Notes: generated from the letters alone by a model not told the origin. A DNA stretch of 64,000 bases from an uncultured Victivallales bacterium (GCA_934661375.1 CAKUJH010000002.1:100447-164446), one strand, 5' to 3'. Counted from the stretch's first letter, positions 54,610-63,856 are shown. Numbers and translations are program-made.

Positions 54610-55898
54610 GCGATGCGTTTTACATTACAGCGGAAGCACTGGCGGCACGGGGCAGAAACAATCTGCCGCCGGAACTGGTCTCCGCTTCCAATCTGATTTA
54701 CAGTTCGCCGGCGACCCTGGCATTCAATTCTCCCGGCGCACAGGGATTCGGGGTCAAACGTGCGGGACTGGCTGTGCCGGAATCCGTCATGCTGCTGATC
54801 GCGCCGCGCTGCTGCGGACGCAATACCGCCGCACTCAGCGAAGCCGGATACAGCGAACGTTTTTTTTATCTGCTTCAAGATGATACCGATATTGTTACGG
54901 GGCGGCATCTCACCCGCATACCGGAAGCCGTCAGGGAAGTCTGCGAAGCCTGTGAAAAACGCCCGTCCGCGGTCATGATCTGCATTACCTGCGTGGATGC
55001 TCTGCTGGGAACGGACATGGAACGGGTCTGCCGCAAAGCCGCCGAATATGCCGGAGTACCGGTTGTCCCCTGCTACATGTACGCACTGACGCGCGAAGGA
55101 CGTCTGCCGCCGATGGTTTCGGTACGGCGGTCGGTCTATTCCCTGCTGAAAAAAACGGAGCGCAAAGCGGACGCAGTGAATCTGCTGGGCTTCTTTTCCC
55201 CGTTTCAGGATAACTGCGAACTGTATTCCCTGCTGCGCGGGGCGGGACTCCGTCATATCCGGGAGATTTCCCGCTGCCGTGATTTTGCCGAATATCAGCG
55301 GATGGCGGAAGCCAATTTCAATCTGATTCTGAATCCGGAAGCACGGTACGCCGCACAGGATATGCAGAAAAATCTCGGCATTCCCTCGATTGAGCTGACC
55401 CGGCTTTATCAGCTGGACAAGGTTCAGAATCAGTACCGGCTGCTGGGCAACGCCATCGGCAAGTCATTGAATGACAACGAATTTTACGATCGTGCAGCGG
55501 CATCTGCCGAACGTTTCCGCCGGAATTGCGGAACGCCGTCCTTTGCCGTGGGCGAATGGCTCAACGGCGATCCGTTCGAACTGTCGCTTGCCCTGCTCCG
55601 CGGCGGATTCCCCGTAAAGGAAATCTTCGGAACAGTTGGAGATGCCAATTTCATCTATATCAAAAAAATCGCCGCGCTCAGTCCCGAAACCCGGATTTAT
55701 TCGAATCTGTCGCCGTCCATGCTGTATTATCAGGAGGACAGCACCAAACCGGATCTGGTCATCGGGAAAGACGCCCGGTATTATCATCCGCAGACGCCCG
55801 GCGCGGACTGGAACGAAGAAATCCAGCCATTCGGATACGCCGGAATCGAGAGTCTGTTCAACACTTTGGAAAAACTCATGACCGGAGAGACAGCATGA
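54606..55898 (+). CDS. NifD-like nitrogenase component 1 family protein, triad B
   Basis: The 430-residue protein is a paralogue of the triad A D-like protein (shared CRDFAEYQRMA, CYMYALTREGRLPPM region). Candidate cluster cysteines lie at 69/70 (APRCCGRN) and 126/129 (MICITCVDALLG); the arrangement differs from triad A. No Cys275 or His442 equivalents are apparent. The end has GYAGIESLFNTLEKLM, matching the GFDG-type C-terminal region of NifD. Start and stop both overlap neighbours as ATGA. Confidence 0.85.
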   Translation: MSDAFYITAEALAARGRNNLPPELVSASNLIYSSPATLAFNSPGAQGFGVKRAGLAVPESVMLLIAPRCCGRNTAALSEAGYSERFFYLLQDDTDIVTGRHLTRIPEAVREVCEACEKRPSAVMICITCVDALLGTDMERVCRKAAEYAGVPVVPCYMYALTREGRLPPMVSVRRSVYSLLKKTERKADAVNLLGFFSPFQDNCELYSLLRGAGLRHIREISRCRDFAEYQRMAEANFNLILNPEARYAAQDMQKNLGIPSIELTRLYQLDKVQNQYRLLGNAIGKSLNDNEFYDRAAASAERFRRNCGTPSFAVGEWLNGDPFELSLALLRGGFPVKEIFGTVGDANFIYIKKIAALSPETRIYSNLSPSMLYYQEDSTKPDLVIGKDARYYHPQTPGADWNEEIQPFGYAGIESLFNTLEKLMTGETA

Positions 55899-56938
55899 AA
55901 AGTCTGCTGAAATACCTTTCCCCTTTTGCGCCGGACCAGTCCGGAGCGGTTTCCGCATTGTTTGAGTTCGGCGGGCTGATCGTGATCTGCGACGCCGGCG
56001 GCTGCACCGGAAATATCTGCGGATTCGATGAGCCGCGCTGGTTCACCCGGAAAAGCGCTCTGTTCAGCGCGGGACTGCGGGACATGGACGCCATTCTCGG
56101 ACGCGACGAAAAACTGGTGGAAAAACTGCAGAAAGCCGCCGCCGGCTCGCCGCTGAATTTTGCCGTGCTGATCGGAACCCCCGTTCCCGCCATCATCGCC
56201 ACCGATTTCAGAGCAATCCGGCGCATGGCGGAAAGGCGCACAGGTCTGCCGGTTCTGACTTTGGAAACAACCGGTACCCGGCTTTACGACCGCGGCGAAG
56301 AAAGTGCGTGGCTGGCTCTGTTCCGGCAGTTCGCGCAGGAAAAACTGACTCCGATTCCCGGTACGGTCGGCGTACTGGGAGCGTCTCCGCTGGAATGCAG
56401 CCGGGACAACGGAACTCCGTTGATCCGCGAGCTGGAAAATCAAGGCTGGCACCTGGTGTTCTGCCACGGATTCGGCAGCGGTCTGGATGAAGTACGGAAA
56501 GCCTCCGCCGTCGAAAAGAATCTGGTGATTTCTCCGGCGGGAGTACGCACCGCGGAATACCTTCAGCAGACCTTCGGGACGCCGTGGGAAGTCTGGTCGC
56601 CATCCCTGAATCCGGCATTGCAGGAAAAACTGCGTATGCTGTCCGCCCGGAAAATTCTGGTGGTGCATCAGCAGTTCACCGCCAATGCCGTGCGCCGGGA
56701 AATCCGCAAAAATTCTTCGGCGGAAGTCATTGCCGCAAGCTGGTTTATGATGCTGCCGCGCTGGAAGGAAGTGAATGATGTGCAGCTGACGGACGAAGCG
56801 CAGTTTGCCGGACTCGTGCAGCAGGGCGGTTTCGATGCCGTCATCGGCGATCTGAAACTGAAACGGGTTCTGCGGAATTTTTCCGGTGAATTCATCGACC
56901 TGCCGCATTTTGCGGTGTCGGGACGCCTGGAGGAATAA
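55895..56938 (+). CDS. NifK-like nitrogenase component 1 family protein, triad B
   Basis: The 347-residue protein starts at ATG 55895 (ATGA overlap). The open frame extends upstream to 55526, but that part lies antisense-free within the D-like gene and is not K-like. It keeps Cys37 in CDAGGCTGNIC and the CGFDEPRWF motif, with added Cys32 and Cys42. It lacks the equivalent of Cys19 and of Cys93 (NFAVLIGTPVP). Its cluster ligation must therefore differ from triad A. Its stop is 2 nt before hypF. Confidence 0.8.
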   Translation: MKSLLKYLSPFAPDQSGAVSALFEFGGLIVICDAGGCTGNICGFDEPRWFTRKSALFSAGLRDMDAILGRDEKLVEKLQKAAAGSPLNFAVLIGTPVPAIIATDFRAIRRMAERRTGLPVLTLETTGTRLYDRGEESAWLALFRQFAQEKLTPIPGTVGVLGASPLECSRDNGTPLIRELENQGWHLVFCHGFGSGLDEVRKASAVEKNLVISPAGVRTAEYLQQTFGTPWEVWSPSLNPALQEKLRMLSARKILVVHQQFTANAVRREIRKNSSAEVIAASWFMMLPRWKEVNDVQLTDEAQFAGLVQQGGFDAVIGDLKLKRVLRNFSGEFIDLPHFAVSGRLEE

Positions 56939-56940
56939 TC

Positions 56941-59250
56941 ATGCATTCAATACATTCCAGAATCATCCGGATTTACGGTATTGTGCAGGGCGTCGGATTC
57001 CGTCCGTTTGTGAGCCGCGCGGCTGTACGGCTCGGTTTGACCGGAAGCGTCGCCAACAAGGGTTCCTACGTGGAAATCCATGCGCAGGGAACCCCGGAAA
57101 TGCTGTCGCAGTTCCGCCGGATTCTGGAACAGGAGGCTCCGCCGCGTTCCGCCATTCTGAAAATCGACGTACATGAAACGGATGAATCCCCTGCCCCGTC
57201 TTTCGAAATCATTGAAAGCGAACATGAGACCGGCGACATATTTGTATCGCCCGACATTGCGACCTGCGACGACTGCCGCCGGGAACTGTTTGATCCCGCC
57301 GACCGCCGTTATCTGCATCCGTTCATCAACTGCACGGCGTGCGGACCGCGTCTGACCATTCTGGATGCCATGCCGTATGACCGGGAACGCACCAGTATGG
57401 GAGTGTTCCCGATGTGTCCGCAATGCGAATATGAATACACGCACCCCGAAACCCGGCGTTACGATGCCCAGCCGGTCTGCTGCAATGACTGTGGTCCGGA
57501 AGTGTATCTGATCGGACGTCCCGAACGCGGGGCAGACGCCATAACGCTGGTGCGCCGGATGCTCATGGAAGGAAAAATTGCGGCGGTCAAAGGAATCGGC
57601 GGATTTCATCTCTGCTGCAATGCCCGCAATCCGGAAGCGGTCCGGCGGCTCCGCCAGCTGAAAAAACGCCCGGCAAAACCCTTTGCTCTGATGATGCGCG
57701 ATCTGTCCGCCGTGGAAAAAGAATGCGAAGTGCCGGTTGCGTTCCGGGAAATTCTGACCGAACATCAGAAACCGATTGTGCTGTTGAGAAAACGGACAGA
57801 AAGTACGCTCTGTGAAGAACTTGCGCCGGGCAATCCGACTTTGGGCGTCATGCTGCCCTACGCCCCCGTGCAGATGCTGCTGTTTGATTATCCCGACGGC
57901 ATAGACATGACAGATGTGCTGGTCATGACCAGCGGCAATGTTTCCGGTGCGCCGATCTGCCGGACCGATGCCGATGCACTGGCGGAAATTTCCGGATTCT
58001 GTGATGTCATGCTCTCGCACAACCGAAGAATACGGCTGCGTGCCGATGATTCCGTCATGGATGTGTTCGAAGAAAAACCGTACATGATCCGACGGTCGCG
58101 CGGCTATGCGCCGCTGCCGTTTTCGGTCTCCGGCAATTTCAAGGGACAGGTTCTCGGTGTCGGCGGCGAACTGAAAAACACCTTTTGTCCCGGCAAGGAC
58201 GGCTGGTTCTATCCATCTCCGTATGTGGGAGATATGGCAGATCTCCGGACGCTGGAAGCCTTGCGTGAATCGGTGAAACGTCTGAATTCTCTGCTGGAAA
58301 TCCGTCCGGTGCTGGCAGCCTGCGATCTGCATCCGAAATACAATACAACAGCGTTCGCGGAGGAACTAGGACTGCCGCTGCTGAAAGTCCAGCACCACTA
58401 CGCTCACATACTTTCCTGCATGGCGGAAAACGACTGCACGGAACCCGTGATCGGGGTGTCCTTCGACGGAACCGGCTACGGCACGGACGGCACGGTCTGG
58501 GGCGGTGAAATTCTGTCCGCAGATCTTTCCGGATTTGAACGGGAAGGAGCGATTCAACCGTTTCTGCAGCCGGGCGGCGACATTTCCGCACGGGAAGGCT
58601 GGCGCATCGCCGGGTCCATGCTGCACAGTCTCGACCGTGAACATGCTCCGGCTCTGGTCCGGGAACTGCAGTTATGCACGGATGCGGAGTTCCGTATTCT
58701 GTCCGTCATGACGGAGCGGATGCTCAACTGTGTACGTTCCACCAGTGCGGGGCGTCTTTTCGATGCGGTCAGTGCGATTCTCGGCATACGGCGGTTCTCC
58801 ACTTTCGAGGGAGAAGCATCCATGGCTCTGCAGTTCGCCGCGGAGAACTGGCGTGAAAAACATCCGCAGCCGGAAATCTCGCCGGAAACGAATCCGCTGC
58901 GGCAGGAACGGGAAGATTTTTTCACACTCGCCACCGGCGAACTGGTGCGCGGCATCGTGAAAAAGCGGCTGTCTGGAATTGATACCGGACTGCTGGCATA
59001 CGAATTTCATGTCCGGCTGGCGGAAATGATTGCGGTGGCGTGCCGGAAAGTGCGCGACCGCCGGAAACGGAATATCTGTGCCTTGAGCGGCGGAGTGTTT
59101 CAGAACCGTCTGCTTACGGAATTGTGCGTGAAGCAATTGCGGGCGGACGGATTCCGGGTGCTGCTGCACAGCATGGTTCCGCCGAACGACGGCGGCATTG
59201 CGCTGGGACAGGCACTCGCGGCAACAGCAAAACTGAACCATATATCATAA
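56941..59250 (+). CDS. hypF: Carbamoyltransferase HypF
   Basis: The 769-residue protein has an acylphosphatase domain (YGIVQGVGFRPFV, about residues 10-95), two zinc fingers (CDDC/CTAC and CPQC/CNDC pairs), a YrdC-like domain with FALMMRDLSAVEKE, and a Kae1-like carbamoyltransferase domain (GVSFDGTGYGTDGTVWGGEI). HypF makes carbamoyl-AMP and transfers it to HypE, the source of the cyanide ligands of [NiFe] hydrogenases. It starts 2 nt after the K-like stop, which places hypFCDE on the same transcript as the nitrogenase-like genes. Confidence 0.95.
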   Translation: MHSIHSRIIRIYGIVQGVGFRPFVSRAAVRLGLTGSVANKGSYVEIHAQGTPEMLSQFRRILEQEAPPRSAILKIDVHETDESPAPSFEIIESEHETGDIFVSPDIATCDDCRRELFDPADRRYLHPFINCTACGPRLTILDAMPYDRERTSMGVFPMCPQCEYEYTHPETRRYDAQPVCCNDCGPEVYLIGRPERGADAITLVRRMLMEGKIAAVKGIGGFHLCCNARNPEAVRRLRQLKKRPAKPFALMMRDLSAVEKECEVPVAFREILTEHQKPIVLLRKRTESTLCEELAPGNPTLGVMLPYAPVQMLLFDYPDGIDMTDVLVMTSGNVSGAPICRTDADALAEISGFCDVMLSHNRRIRLRADDSVMDVFEEKPYMIRRSRGYAPLPFSVSGNFKGQVLGVGGELKNTFCPGKDGWFYPSPYVGDMADLRTLEALRESVKRLNSLLEIRPVLAACDLHPKYNTTAFAEELGLPLLKVQHHYAHILSCMAENDCTEPVIGVSFDGTGYGTDGTVWGGEILSADLSGFEREGAIQPFLQPGGDISAREGWRIAGSMLHSLDREHAPALVRELQLCTDAEFRILSVMTERMLNCVRSTSAGRLFDAVSAILGIRRFSTFEGEASMALQFAAENWREKHPQPEISPETNPLRQEREDFFTLATGELVRGIVKKRLSGIDTGLLAYEFHVRLAEMIAVACRKVRDRRKRNICALSGGVFQNRLLTELCVKQLRADGFRVLLHSMVPPNDGGIALGQALAATAKLNHIS

Positions 59251-59267
59251 GGAAACGGGAGGTATTT

Positions 59268-59477
59268 ATGTGTGTAGGACTGTCTGCAAAAGTGATTCGT
59301 GTGGAAGACGGCACGGCGGTCATTGATGCGTCGGGCGCGAAACGGGAAGTGTCGGCGGAACTGCTGGACGATCTGGAACCGGGCGATTATGTAATGGTTC
59401 ACGCGGGAGTCGCCATTGCCAGAATCACAGAAAGCGACCGCGATGAAACCCGTCAGATTATGGAGACGCTGTCATGA
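59268..59477 (+). CDS. hypC: Hydrogenase maturation chaperone HypC
   Basis: The 69-residue protein starts MCVGLSAKVIRVEDGTAVID with the essential second-position Cys and the OB-like HypC fold ending LEPGDYVMVHAGVAIARI. HypC works with HypD to assemble Fe(CN)2CO and deliver it to the hydrogenase large subunit. ATG 59268 follows a very strong GGGAGGT site. It overlaps hypD by 4 nt. Confidence 0.95.
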   Translation: MCVGLSAKVIRVEDGTAVIDASGAKREVSAELLDDLEPGDYVMVHAGVAIARITESDRDETRQIMETLS

Positions 59478-60514
59478 AAAACTCTGCGGAAATCATTGCG
59501 GAATACCGGGGACGCCCTCTGCGGATCATGGAAGTTTGCGGAACCCATACACACGAGATATTCCGTTTGGGAATCCGGAAACTGCTGCCGAAAGGAGTGG
59601 AACTGATCTCCGGACCGGGCTGTCCGGTTTGCGTTACCCCGGTCAGTTATATTGACGAAGCGATTCAGCTGGCATTGGAACATCATGCGGTCATCTGCAC
59701 TTTCGGCGACCTGATCCGGGTTCCGGGATCGGAAAACAGTCTGGGCGGGGCGCGTCCGCTGGGAGTGGAACTGAAAACGGTTTACTCGCCGCTGGACGCC
59801 GTGGAATTTGCCCGACTTCATCCGGACCGTCAGATTGTTTTTCTGGCAGTCGGTTTCGAAACCACCACTCCGGCGGCATGTCTGGCGGTACGTCAGGCAC
59901 AGAAACTCGGACTGGATAATTTTTCGATTCTGTGTGCAAACAAGACCATGCCGAATGCGTACCGGGCATTGAAAGACAGTGCGGATGCGTTTCTTTATCC
60001 GGGACACGTTCACGCCATCATCGGGACAGCATTATGCGAAGGACTTGCCGCGCAGGGAGTTTCCGGAGTTGTTGCCGGATTCACTGCCGAAGAACTCATG
60101 ACCGCGTTGGCGGTTATTCTGGATCTGTCACAGAAACCGGAACCGTTTTTCCGCAACTGCTATCCGCGGGTGGTCAGAACGGAAGGCAACCCGGCGGCGG
60201 TCCGCCTGATGGAATCCATCATGGAACCGTGCGACGCCGAATGGCGCGGACTCGGCGTCATTCCGCAGTCCGGACTGCGTCTGCGGGAGGAATACGCCCA
60301 GTTCGACGCTCGGAAACGTTTCCGCCTGCCCCCGGTTCAGGGACGCGCCAATCCCGGCTGCCGCTGCGGCGAAGTTCTGCAGGGGAAATGCAGACCGGAT
60401 GACTGCAAACTGTTCGGAAAAATCTGCACTCCGCTGCATCCCGCGGGCGCGTGCATGGTTTCCAACGAAGGCGCCTGTTCTGCTTATTATCAATATGGAG
60501 ATTGCAATAAATGA
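59474..60514 (+). CDS. hypD: Hydrogenase maturation protein HypD
   Basis: The 346-residue protein has the family motif MEVCGTHTHEIFRLGI (Cys22) and SGPGCPVCVTP (Cys50, Cys53). A C-terminal cysteine cluster (GCRCGEVLQGKCRPDDC, then ICTP) ligates its [4Fe-4S] cluster. HypD is the scaffold for Fe(CN)2CO synthesis with HypC. Both ends overlap neighbours as ATGA. Confidence 0.95.
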   Translation: MKNSAEIIAEYRGRPLRIMEVCGTHTHEIFRLGIRKLLPKGVELISGPGCPVCVTPVSYIDEAIQLALEHHAVICTFGDLIRVPGSENSLGGARPLGVELKTVYSPLDAVEFARLHPDRQIVFLAVGFETTTPAACLAVRQAQKLGLDNFSILCANKTMPNAYRALKDSADAFLYPGHVHAIIGTALCEGLAAQGVSGVVAGFTAEELMTALAVILDLSQKPEPFFRNCYPRVVRTEGNPAAVRLMESIMEPCDAEWRGLGVIPQSGLRLREEYAQFDARKRFRLPPVQGRANPGCRCGEVLQGKCRPDDCKLFGKICTPLHPAGACMVSNEGACSAYYQYGDCNK

Positions 60515-61515
60515 ACGACACAGTTACTCTCGCCCACGGTGCGGGCGGCAAACAGACCAATGAACTGATCGACCGGGTTTTCAAAGCACATTTCGCCAAC
60601 CCGGATTTCACCGGAGACGATGCGGCGGTTCTGCCGGTGGATGCGGGTAAAATCGCCTTCACGACGGACGGCTTCATTGTTTCGCCTTACCGTTTTCCCG
60701 GCGGCAATATCGGCAAACTCAGCATTTGCGGCACGGTCAATGACCTTGCCTGCATGGGCGCGAAACCGCTTTACATGACCTGCGCTTTCGTGATCGAAGA
60801 AGGTTTTCCGCTGCGGGAACTGGAGGAAATCGCCGCTTCCATGAAAAAAACTGCCGAAGAAGCCGGAGTGCGCATCGTTGCCGGAGATACCAAAGTCGCC
60901 GGCAGGGGACAAGTGGATCACGTGTTCATCACCACTGCCGGCGTTGGACAGATTCAGCCGGGAGTGCGTACATCCGGCACCCTGGCAAAACCGGGCGATG
61001 CGGTCATCGTGTCCGGAGACGTCGGGCGGCACGGCTGCACGATTCTGCTGGCGCGCAACGAGTTCGGCATTGAAGCGGATGTAACCAGCGACTGCGCCCC
61101 GCTCTGGGGGACTGTGGAAAAGATGCTCGAAACCACCGGAGACATTCATGTGATCCGGGACGCCACGCGCGGCGGAGTCGGTACTGTGCTGTATGAAATT
61201 GCCGGACAAAGCAATGTCGGAATACGGATCAATGCCGCGGATGTGCCGGTGGCGGACGCGGTCAAAGGAGTCTGCGGAATGCTCGGTCTCGAACCGCTGT
61301 ACCTGGCGTGCGAAGGACGTCTGGTCATTGTTGCGCCGAAAGAAACCGCGCCTGCCCTGGTGGAAACTCTGCGGCAGTGTCCGTATTCCGCCAACGCGGC
61401 GATCATCGGCGAAATCACAGCGGAACAGCCCGGCAAAGTGGTCATGACCACCGAAATCGGCGCACAGACTCTGCTGCCTCAGCCGGGCGGTGAACTGCTG
61501 CCGCGCATCTGCTGA
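60511..61515 (+). CDS. hypE: Hydrogenase maturation protein HypE
   Basis: The 334-residue PurM-like protein has GAGGKQTNELIDRVF near the N-terminus, GDDAAVLP and TDGFIVSP, and ends in LPRIC, the C-terminal Cys that carries the carbamoyl group and is dehydrated to thiocyanate. It is the last gene of the operon. hypA and hypB (nickel insertion) are not in the window. It converges with the truncated glycosidase gene. Confidence 0.95.
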   Translation: MNDTVTLAHGAGGKQTNELIDRVFKAHFANPDFTGDDAAVLPVDAGKIAFTTDGFIVSPYRFPGGNIGKLSICGTVNDLACMGAKPLYMTCAFVIEEGFPLRELEEIAASMKKTAEEAGVRIVAGDTKVAGRGQVDHVFITTAGVGQIQPGVRTSGTLAKPGDAVIVSGDVGRHGCTILLARNEFGIEADVTSDCAPLWGTVEKMLETTGDIHVIRDATRGGVGTVLYEIAGQSNVGIRINAADVPVADAVKGVCGMLGLEPLYLACEGRLVIVAPKETAPALVETLRQCPYSANAAIIGEITAEQPGKVVMTTEIGAQTLLPQPGGELLPRIC

Positions 61516-61534
61516 ACAACCGGACTCCGCCGCA

Positions 61535-62836
61535 TTATTTCTGCAGTTTCAGAATCAGGAGTTCCCCGGCGGACATCATCAGGGTAAGCCGCCGGTCTTT
61601 CAGCGTGAACTGCTGTCCGGTCAATGCCGTGCAGCCGGAAAAACCGTCCGGCAGGGAGATGTTTTTTCTTCCGGTCCGGACGGCGGAAACGTACAGCAGC
61701 CCCGCGCCGGTTCCGCAGAAATCATCCGAATCCAGAAACACCGGAACCCCGGCTTCCTGCGCCAGATTGCGGCACAGCTGCGGAGTCAGCGAACCCGGCG
61801 CGCCGAGGTAGACTTCGGTATAGTCCAGATTCCGCCGCACCGCCATTCCAGGGATGTCCGTTCCGTAATACCGGGCAAGCACTTTCGCGCCGGAATCCGT
61901 CACGCGCCACGCCGTACTCCAGCCATGCAGATATGCCGGAGTGTACGGGAACAGGAAGCCGCGCACATTCTTCATCAGCGGGTCGGTATTGCCGCCGTCC
62001 GCAAACAGCGGCTGATGATCCGCCTGCGGTGCGCGAACCAGTTGAAAACCAGCCGCTTCGGACAGATGCACATCGCCCTGATCCGTAAACATTCCCGGCT
62101 GCCACATCCAGACCAGCACTCTGCCGCTGTTGGCAAAGCGTTTCCGAATCTGTCTGATCTGATCCAGATCGAGGGTTCCCGCATCCAGGAAGACCAGCAC
62201 CTGCGGAGCCTCGAAATCCGGACGCAGCAGCTCTTCCGGCAGATACACGGCATACCGCACGCCGGCTTTATACAGTGCATGAAGCGGAGTTTCCCGAACC
62301 GTGTATACCGTAATCCGGTCATGTCCGAACGATTGATAACACCAGAATTTTTCCGACGCCACGATTCCGATGTGTTTCCGGGTCAGCGGCTGCGGACTCC
62401 GCTGCGCCAGCAGAGCGGCGGCTTTCCGCCAGGCTTCGACGGATGCCGCACTGTTGAAGCAGCCGCCTTCCATATCGTAAATATGGAACATGCCGCCTTT
62501 TTCCAGTGCCGAAACAGCAAAACGGCTGGCGTCAATCTGAAAACGTTCCGCGGAATTATGACTCCGCCAGAAATCCGTTCCCCAGCGTCCCCAGTACGGC
62601 AGTTCGCCGTTGCGCAGATCCAGTTCCGTGATAATCAGTTTGCCGTGACGCACCAGCGACCCGTTGTATCCGCCCTGATGCACGGGTTCGTACATATTCC
62701 GCAGATAATTGGGAATCAGCACGAAAAGATCCACGGACGGGGCATCCAGCAGATACCGGATGCTCTGCAGTCCCAGCTGCGGAAAACCGCGCAGTCCGGA
62801 ATCTGACCTCCCTGCTTTGATGTTCAATGTCCGCAA
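61535..62836 (-). pseudogene. N-terminally truncated glycosidase (C-terminal half of a GH42-like protein)
   Basis: The 433-residue frame begins inside a TIM barrel (LLDAPSVDLFVLIPNY, then VRHGKLIITELDLRNG), where related large bacterial glycosidases have some 250-400 more residues. The rest (GTDFWRSHNSAERFQ and the C-terminal beta part, LPDGFSGCTALTG) is intact without internal stops. The only start is TTG 62836, right after the lacI stop and a simple TTTCATA repeat, with no good ribosome site. I read this as a deletion remnant, though an unusual short gene is possible. Confidence 0.5.
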
Positions 62837-62848
62837 ACACCTGTTTTT

Positions 62849-62880
62849 ATTTCATATTTCATATCTCATATTTCATATTT
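62849..62880. repeat. Simple TTTCATA-type repeat at the lacI stop
   Basis: Four imperfect copies of ATTTCAT/ATCTCAT lie in a row, ending in the stop codon of the LacI-type gene. They mark the junction with the truncated glycosidase frame. Confidence 0.7.
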
Positions 62881-63840
62881 GAATCCCACGGATTCACGGA
62901 TGACAAGTTCGGGCTGAATGCGGCTATGCTGAACCGGCTGGTCCGGATTCTTCAACCGCTGCATCAGCAGGTTGACCAGCGCATCCGTCAAAGCACTTGA
63001 ATGAATGTCAAAAGTGGTCAGCGGCGGCAGAGTGAAAGCGGCAGTTGCGGTATTGTCAAACCCGATGACCGAAAGATCTTCCGGGACCCGGATCCCGGAA
63101 CGGACCGCATGAAAAACGGCGGAGGCAGCCAGCGCGTCGTTCTGGGCGACCAATGCAGTCGGACGTTTTTTCAGGGACATGAACTGCGGCATGGCTTTAC
63201 TTCCGCCGTGCAAAGTTCCCAGTGCTGGAATAAACCATTCCTCACGAACCGGCAGTCCTGCCTGCATCAGTTCCCGGCGCAGCCATTTCGAACGGGGATC
63301 CTGAAGGTGTCCCAGATAACCGATCTCCCGATGTCCCTGCCGCATCAGGTACTCCACTGTGAGTTTCGAGGAATACTCATAATCCAGCAGAACGGTGTCA
63401 AAACCAGGCAGGGCGGATTCAAAAATGACCGCGGGAATCTTTTCCCGTTCCAGACATTCATGGTAATCCCAGGCAATGATCCCGCCGACATTGTGCTGAA
63501 AAATGGATTCGAACGCCTTTTCAATTTCATCCGCATTTTTCCAGAATGAAAAAAGTGCAGTGTAGCCGCGTTCCGCCAGTTTTTCCTGCACCTGCGAAAG
63601 CATGTCCGAATAGCCTGTGTTGACCGGCACCGGCATACCGACGCCGATGGTATACTGCTTGCGTTCGCGCAGACTCCGGGCGGAAAGATTCGGACGGTAA
63701 TTGTACTGTCTGACCAGTTCCCGCACCCGTTCCTGCTTGACACGGGCAATGCGTCCGTCCGCTTTGCCGTTCAGGACCAGTGAAACCGTTGTCTGCGAAA
63801 CTCCCGCCAGCGCGGCAAGTTCTTTCATTCCTATGCCCAT
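62866..63840 (-). CDS. LacI-family transcriptional regulator
   Basis: The 324-residue protein has a LacI helix-turn-helix (KELAALAGVSQTTVSLVLNG) and the hinge region (YRPNLSARSLRERK), then a sugar-binding-type core (GREIGYLGH-type segment HREIGYLGHLQDP and LSVIGFDNTATAAFTLPPLT). ATG 63840 follows GGAGG; the longer upstream frame is spurious since it crosses the operator and promoter. A palindrome lies over its own transcription start, so it is probably autoregulated and controls the adjacent glycosidase gene. Confidence 0.88.
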   Translation of the reverse strand: MGIGMKELAALAGVSQTTVSLVLNGKADGRIARVKQERVRELVRQYNYRPNLSARSLRERKQYTIGVGMPVPVNTGYSDMLSQVQEKLAERGYTALFSFWKNADEIEKAFESIFQHNVGGIIAWDYHECLEREKIPAVIFESALPGFDTVLLDYEYSSKLTVEYLMRQGHREIGYLGHLQDPRSKWLRRELMQAGLPVREEWFIPALGTLHGGSKAMPQFMSLKKRPTALVAQNDALAASAVFHAVRSGIRVPEDLSVIGFDNTATAAFTLPPLTTFDIHSSALTDALVNLLMQRLKNPDQPVQHSRIQPELVIRESVGFKYEI

Positions 63841-63856
63841 AATACAGAAAACCTCC

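Noticed and set aside
55526..55894. Upstream extension of the triad B K-like frame
   Set aside because: It overlaps the D-like gene in another frame, is Arg-rich and unrelated to component 1 proteins; ATG 55895 with ATGA coupling is the better start.
50606..56938. True nitrogenase (nifHDK) for N2 fixation
   Set aside because: Proteins are too short, FeMo-cofactor ligand positions are not Cys/His, and nifB, nifE, nifN are absent from the window.
50606..56938. Chlorophyll-type reductase (ChlLNB/BchXYZ) or F430 CfbCD
   Set aside because: No tetrapyrrole genes are nearby; CfbD is a single D-like subunit, while here each triad has D and K, and the cysteine pattern does not match.
62849..62880. 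CRISPR-like repeat
   Set aside because: Units are about 8-10 bp, with no spacers and no cas genes.
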